This document shows positions 61,801 to 64,000 of a stretch of 64,000 bases of DNA, one piece after another; position 1 is the stretch's first letter, and the number at the start of each line of letters is the position of its first letter. The DNA is from Heligmosomoides polygyrus polygyrus (taxonomy: Eukaryota; Nematoda; Chromadorea; Rhabditida; Heligmosomidae): positions 39,827,975 through 39,891,974 of the forward strand of contig OX377204.1 in NCBI GenBank assembly GCA_947396885.1, written 5' to 3'. The position numbers and the translations under genes were made by a program. A model generated the notes under the pieces. The model was given only the letters and a program-made list of their open reading frames with translations. It was not told where the DNA came from and did no database searches.

Positions 61801-62540
61801 TTTCTATCGAATTAGCACTGCACGTGATAGAGCGGAGCAAATTGATATACAAAATGCGCTAAAGCCAGGCTAGTGACGTATATTAAGAAATGGTCGAAGT
61901 GGATTGGTGTCCCTTTTCAGAAATGTATTTGAGATTTTGAATTTATTGCGTAATTCGTCTATGTATATTGCTGTGGACTCGCACACTCAAACGTTCGTTA
62001 CAAAGGCAGGTAGGCAAATATAGATAGCAGTGCAATATGTTGTTTGGTATTGTTGATCGATGTTTTAGAAATTACGTGACTCCTTAAAGATGAGAAAAAT
62101 TACTACATCTTTCTACAGTTAACAGAACTGAATTCGGCTGTCGCGGTAATTATTACTAAACCAGCGTCCCTCGCCGGTTTCGCCGGCGACTAACGCTGGA
62201 CGTGCAGGCTTGCCGGCTCCAGATATGGCGGGCCAGCTAGGAACGTGGCTAAAACCTAGATGGGGTTGCTTAATCACCCAGCGTCCGTCCCCGGTTTCGC
62301 CGGCTGGCTAAAGAAGCATCCCTAGCGTCGAAGTCGAACACGCAACAAGACCGCCTACTACAGATTGATTGGTTGATGCCTTGCTGAGTATCACTCACAT
62401 CTCTGTATAGCAGTCAGGAAAATGTCCGCAGCACTCCTGCTTTGGCCAGGGTTATTTTCACAACCTACTGCAGCTCGTAAGGCCTAATCAAATGTCTGCC
62501 TGTTTCCGTTCAGCCATCGTGCTTTATGCCACGAGGTGTG
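61801..62540. other. Unassigned region with short GC-rich direct repeat
   Basis: CAGCGTCCCTCGCCGGTTTC at about 62162 recurs as CAGCGTCCGTCCCCGGTTTC at about 62280, each followed by GCCGGC and GCTAA words. No gene was seen. Confidence 0.5.
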
Positions 62541-64000
62541 ATGAATTTCAGAAAAGGTGACTTAAGAGAAAGATACTGTCTTCCTTCGCATACAGTAGTA
62601 TGGAAACTGACCAAAGCACTGCCGAAAATTGAGGACCTAGAGGTGAGTTTTGGCTGAAAGAGTAGTCGAACCGAGCGCATGCCCCATCAACTTTCTTCGT
62701 TGACCCGTCTTGGTCCACCGCTGAAAATTGGAGGACTGGACAGTAGAAATAGCTTATCAGGGAAGGGTCTCCGGCGTATGTTTGGATGGGGGAAACGGAT
62801 AGTACTGCGAGAATCTCCACCCTTCATATAGTAGAAAGACATGTTTCGTTTTTGCTGAGTCCTTGAATCCAAAGGGCTACGGGCCCTCGAATTAGGGTAC
62901 AGGATTGCACTGTCAGCGCATACGTGCGCGCCCTGATGTATGGGACGTGGCGAAAGGCTCTGCGACAAGCAAATCGGTGGCTCAGCAGGGTGCGACGCTC
63001 TTCACACGTGCTTCTTCCATAGATCACGTTAGCTTTAGTAGTCACTCGAGGCACAGCGGTATAGCTTATACGGAGAAAATAAAAAATAAAAATTATGCGA
63101 AAATGTGGGTTTCGCTTCTGTTACGAGTTTTTTCTGACTTCATCCTTTGTGCAAGGAAATGCTACGAATTAACGATCGACAACTACCTAAGGGAGCAGAG
63201 GTCGTAAAGGACTTTACAATGCCGCGCTCATACCCGTACAACTATCTACGCTGCCTTAGCATAGGTGCCGCCTTTGAGCTGCAGATGCTGAAAGATGAAC
63301 GTTTCGCTGTCCCTTCATGTTTTGCGAAATCCTCGAGGTAGCAAGGAGGTCTACGTGGGCAACATAGATCTAAAGGTTCGCAGGCAGCAGTGCACAGCTT
63401 CAACCTGGTAGGTAAGGAAAATGGTGTGGATTTCTCAGTTGAGCCTTTTCGCTACGATAGTTAATAAGAACTCCTTCATATATGAAATGAGATAAAATTG
63501 AATACTGAGTGCCTGGTTTCCCACATTCAAAATTTCCCTCGCTTTCGATCGCCATTTATATAATATTATACAATAGAACCAGAGGGTCATAGGACCACAC
63601 GCTATGCGAATATTTGCACATTGCACACCTGCTACCTCACCGCGGTGTCAAAAAGGCGATATTCTCGATACGAATTTGTCAGAAACTGATTTTTTCAAGC
63701 TTGGTTGAAACTGAGACGGTGCCATAGACATTTCTATGCTGAGCAGACCGTCGCACACTTGTTACTTCCGAGTGTCTTGCGCTAAAACGGCAGTTGGAAC
63801 TAAGGTAGTTCAGGTAGCTGAAGGAACTGTGAGTTTCGTAAAGTCTTTTGTGTTACCCGCTCGCGACCAAAGTTGCACGCTGTCAACTCATCGCGCATTT
63901 CAATGTCGATTGAAGTGGGAAGAATTTGTCACACAGACAGACGCGCCAAGGCGCTCTAGGTCAGATTTACTACATGGGGCAGGTTCCTATTATGGATTCT
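62541..64000. other. Repeat-derived region without recognised gene
   Basis: 62577-62870 contains two related segments (GCCGAAAATTGAGGACCTAG and GCTGAAAATTGGAGGACTGG) and the repeat shared with 37583-37790. 63640-63960 resembles the foldback-arm family (AAAACGGCAGTTGGAACTAA, GTAGTTCAGGTAGCTGAAGG). No Ig exon was found. Confidence 0.45.

Overview
The window looks like nuclear DNA of a nematode, probably strongylid or hookworm-like. The evidence is short AT-rich introns with TTTCAG/TTTTTTAG-type acceptors, RTE-type, Penelope-like and Ty3/gypsy retroelements, several tRNA-derived SINEs, and a very dense set of terminal-inverted-repeat (TIR) DNA elements. Nothing bacterial is present: no operons, ribosome binding sites or CRISPR. 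Species assignment is inference.

Only one host gene is supported. It lies on the minus strand between about 55.5 kb and 24.0 kb. Eight exons (55524-55338, 55143-54979, 52291-51227, 36995-36800, 36184-36036, 24531-24413, 24359-24265, 24182-23992) form one chain in which every splice phase matches. They encode the second half of an immunoglobulin I-set domain, about 410 residues of acidic linker, a complete I-set domain split over two exons, a Ser-rich linker, and a third I-set domain. The product resembles an intracellular, titin/obscurin-class muscle Ig protein. Both gene ends lie outside the window or were not found. Its 14-kb and 11.5-kb introns are almost entirely mobile DNA.

Layout. 1-0.95 kb: RTE reverse transcriptase remnant. 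0.96-15.3 kb: a large shell of inverted repeats containing a 2.2-kb TIR element (2046-4287), GC-rich hairpins, and a 4.3-kb TA-flanked foldback element (6689-10993) whose outer 1.4-kb arms look essentially identical. 15.3-19.75 kb: degraded Tc1/mariner-like element with transposase remnant, split by a 3.15-kb non-LTR element (16401-19550) with a 12-bp target duplication. 19.8-23.7 kb: tRNA-related repeats, a GC hairpin and a decayed hAT relative. 24-36 kb: last three exons, a SINE split by a 2.6-kb insert (25007-27892), a TA-flanked MITE, another SINE, a TIR element holding a tRNA-headed SINE, and a telescoped RTE-in-SINE-in-RTE nest (31.26-35.4 kb). 36-37 kb: two Ig exons and a CR1/jockey-like remnant. 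37-51.2 kb: SINE, Penelope-like element split by a 4.4-kb TIR element carrying a minisatellite, gypsy element, mariner, hAT with internal SINE, and gypsy integrase end with 3' LTR. 51.2-55.5 kb: acidic and Ig exons around a second Penelope-like element with inverted termini. 55.7-57.05 kb: inverted repeat pair. 58.65-61.8 kb: nearly full-length but broken RTE. 61.8-64 kb: dispersed repeats, no gene recognised.

The mobile elements are related mainly by nesting. Target-site duplications let several insertion orders be read directly. No autonomous element appears intact: every reverse transcriptase or transposase seen is broken by stops or frameshifts. I did not find a clearly new multi-gene system. 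The most unusual signals are the foldback elements with long matching arms, a 4.4-kb TA-flanked element with internal minisatellite, a group of GC-rich Tourist-like hairpins, and two perfect short-loop inverted duplications (28 and 34 bp) inside reverse transcriptase coding sequence.
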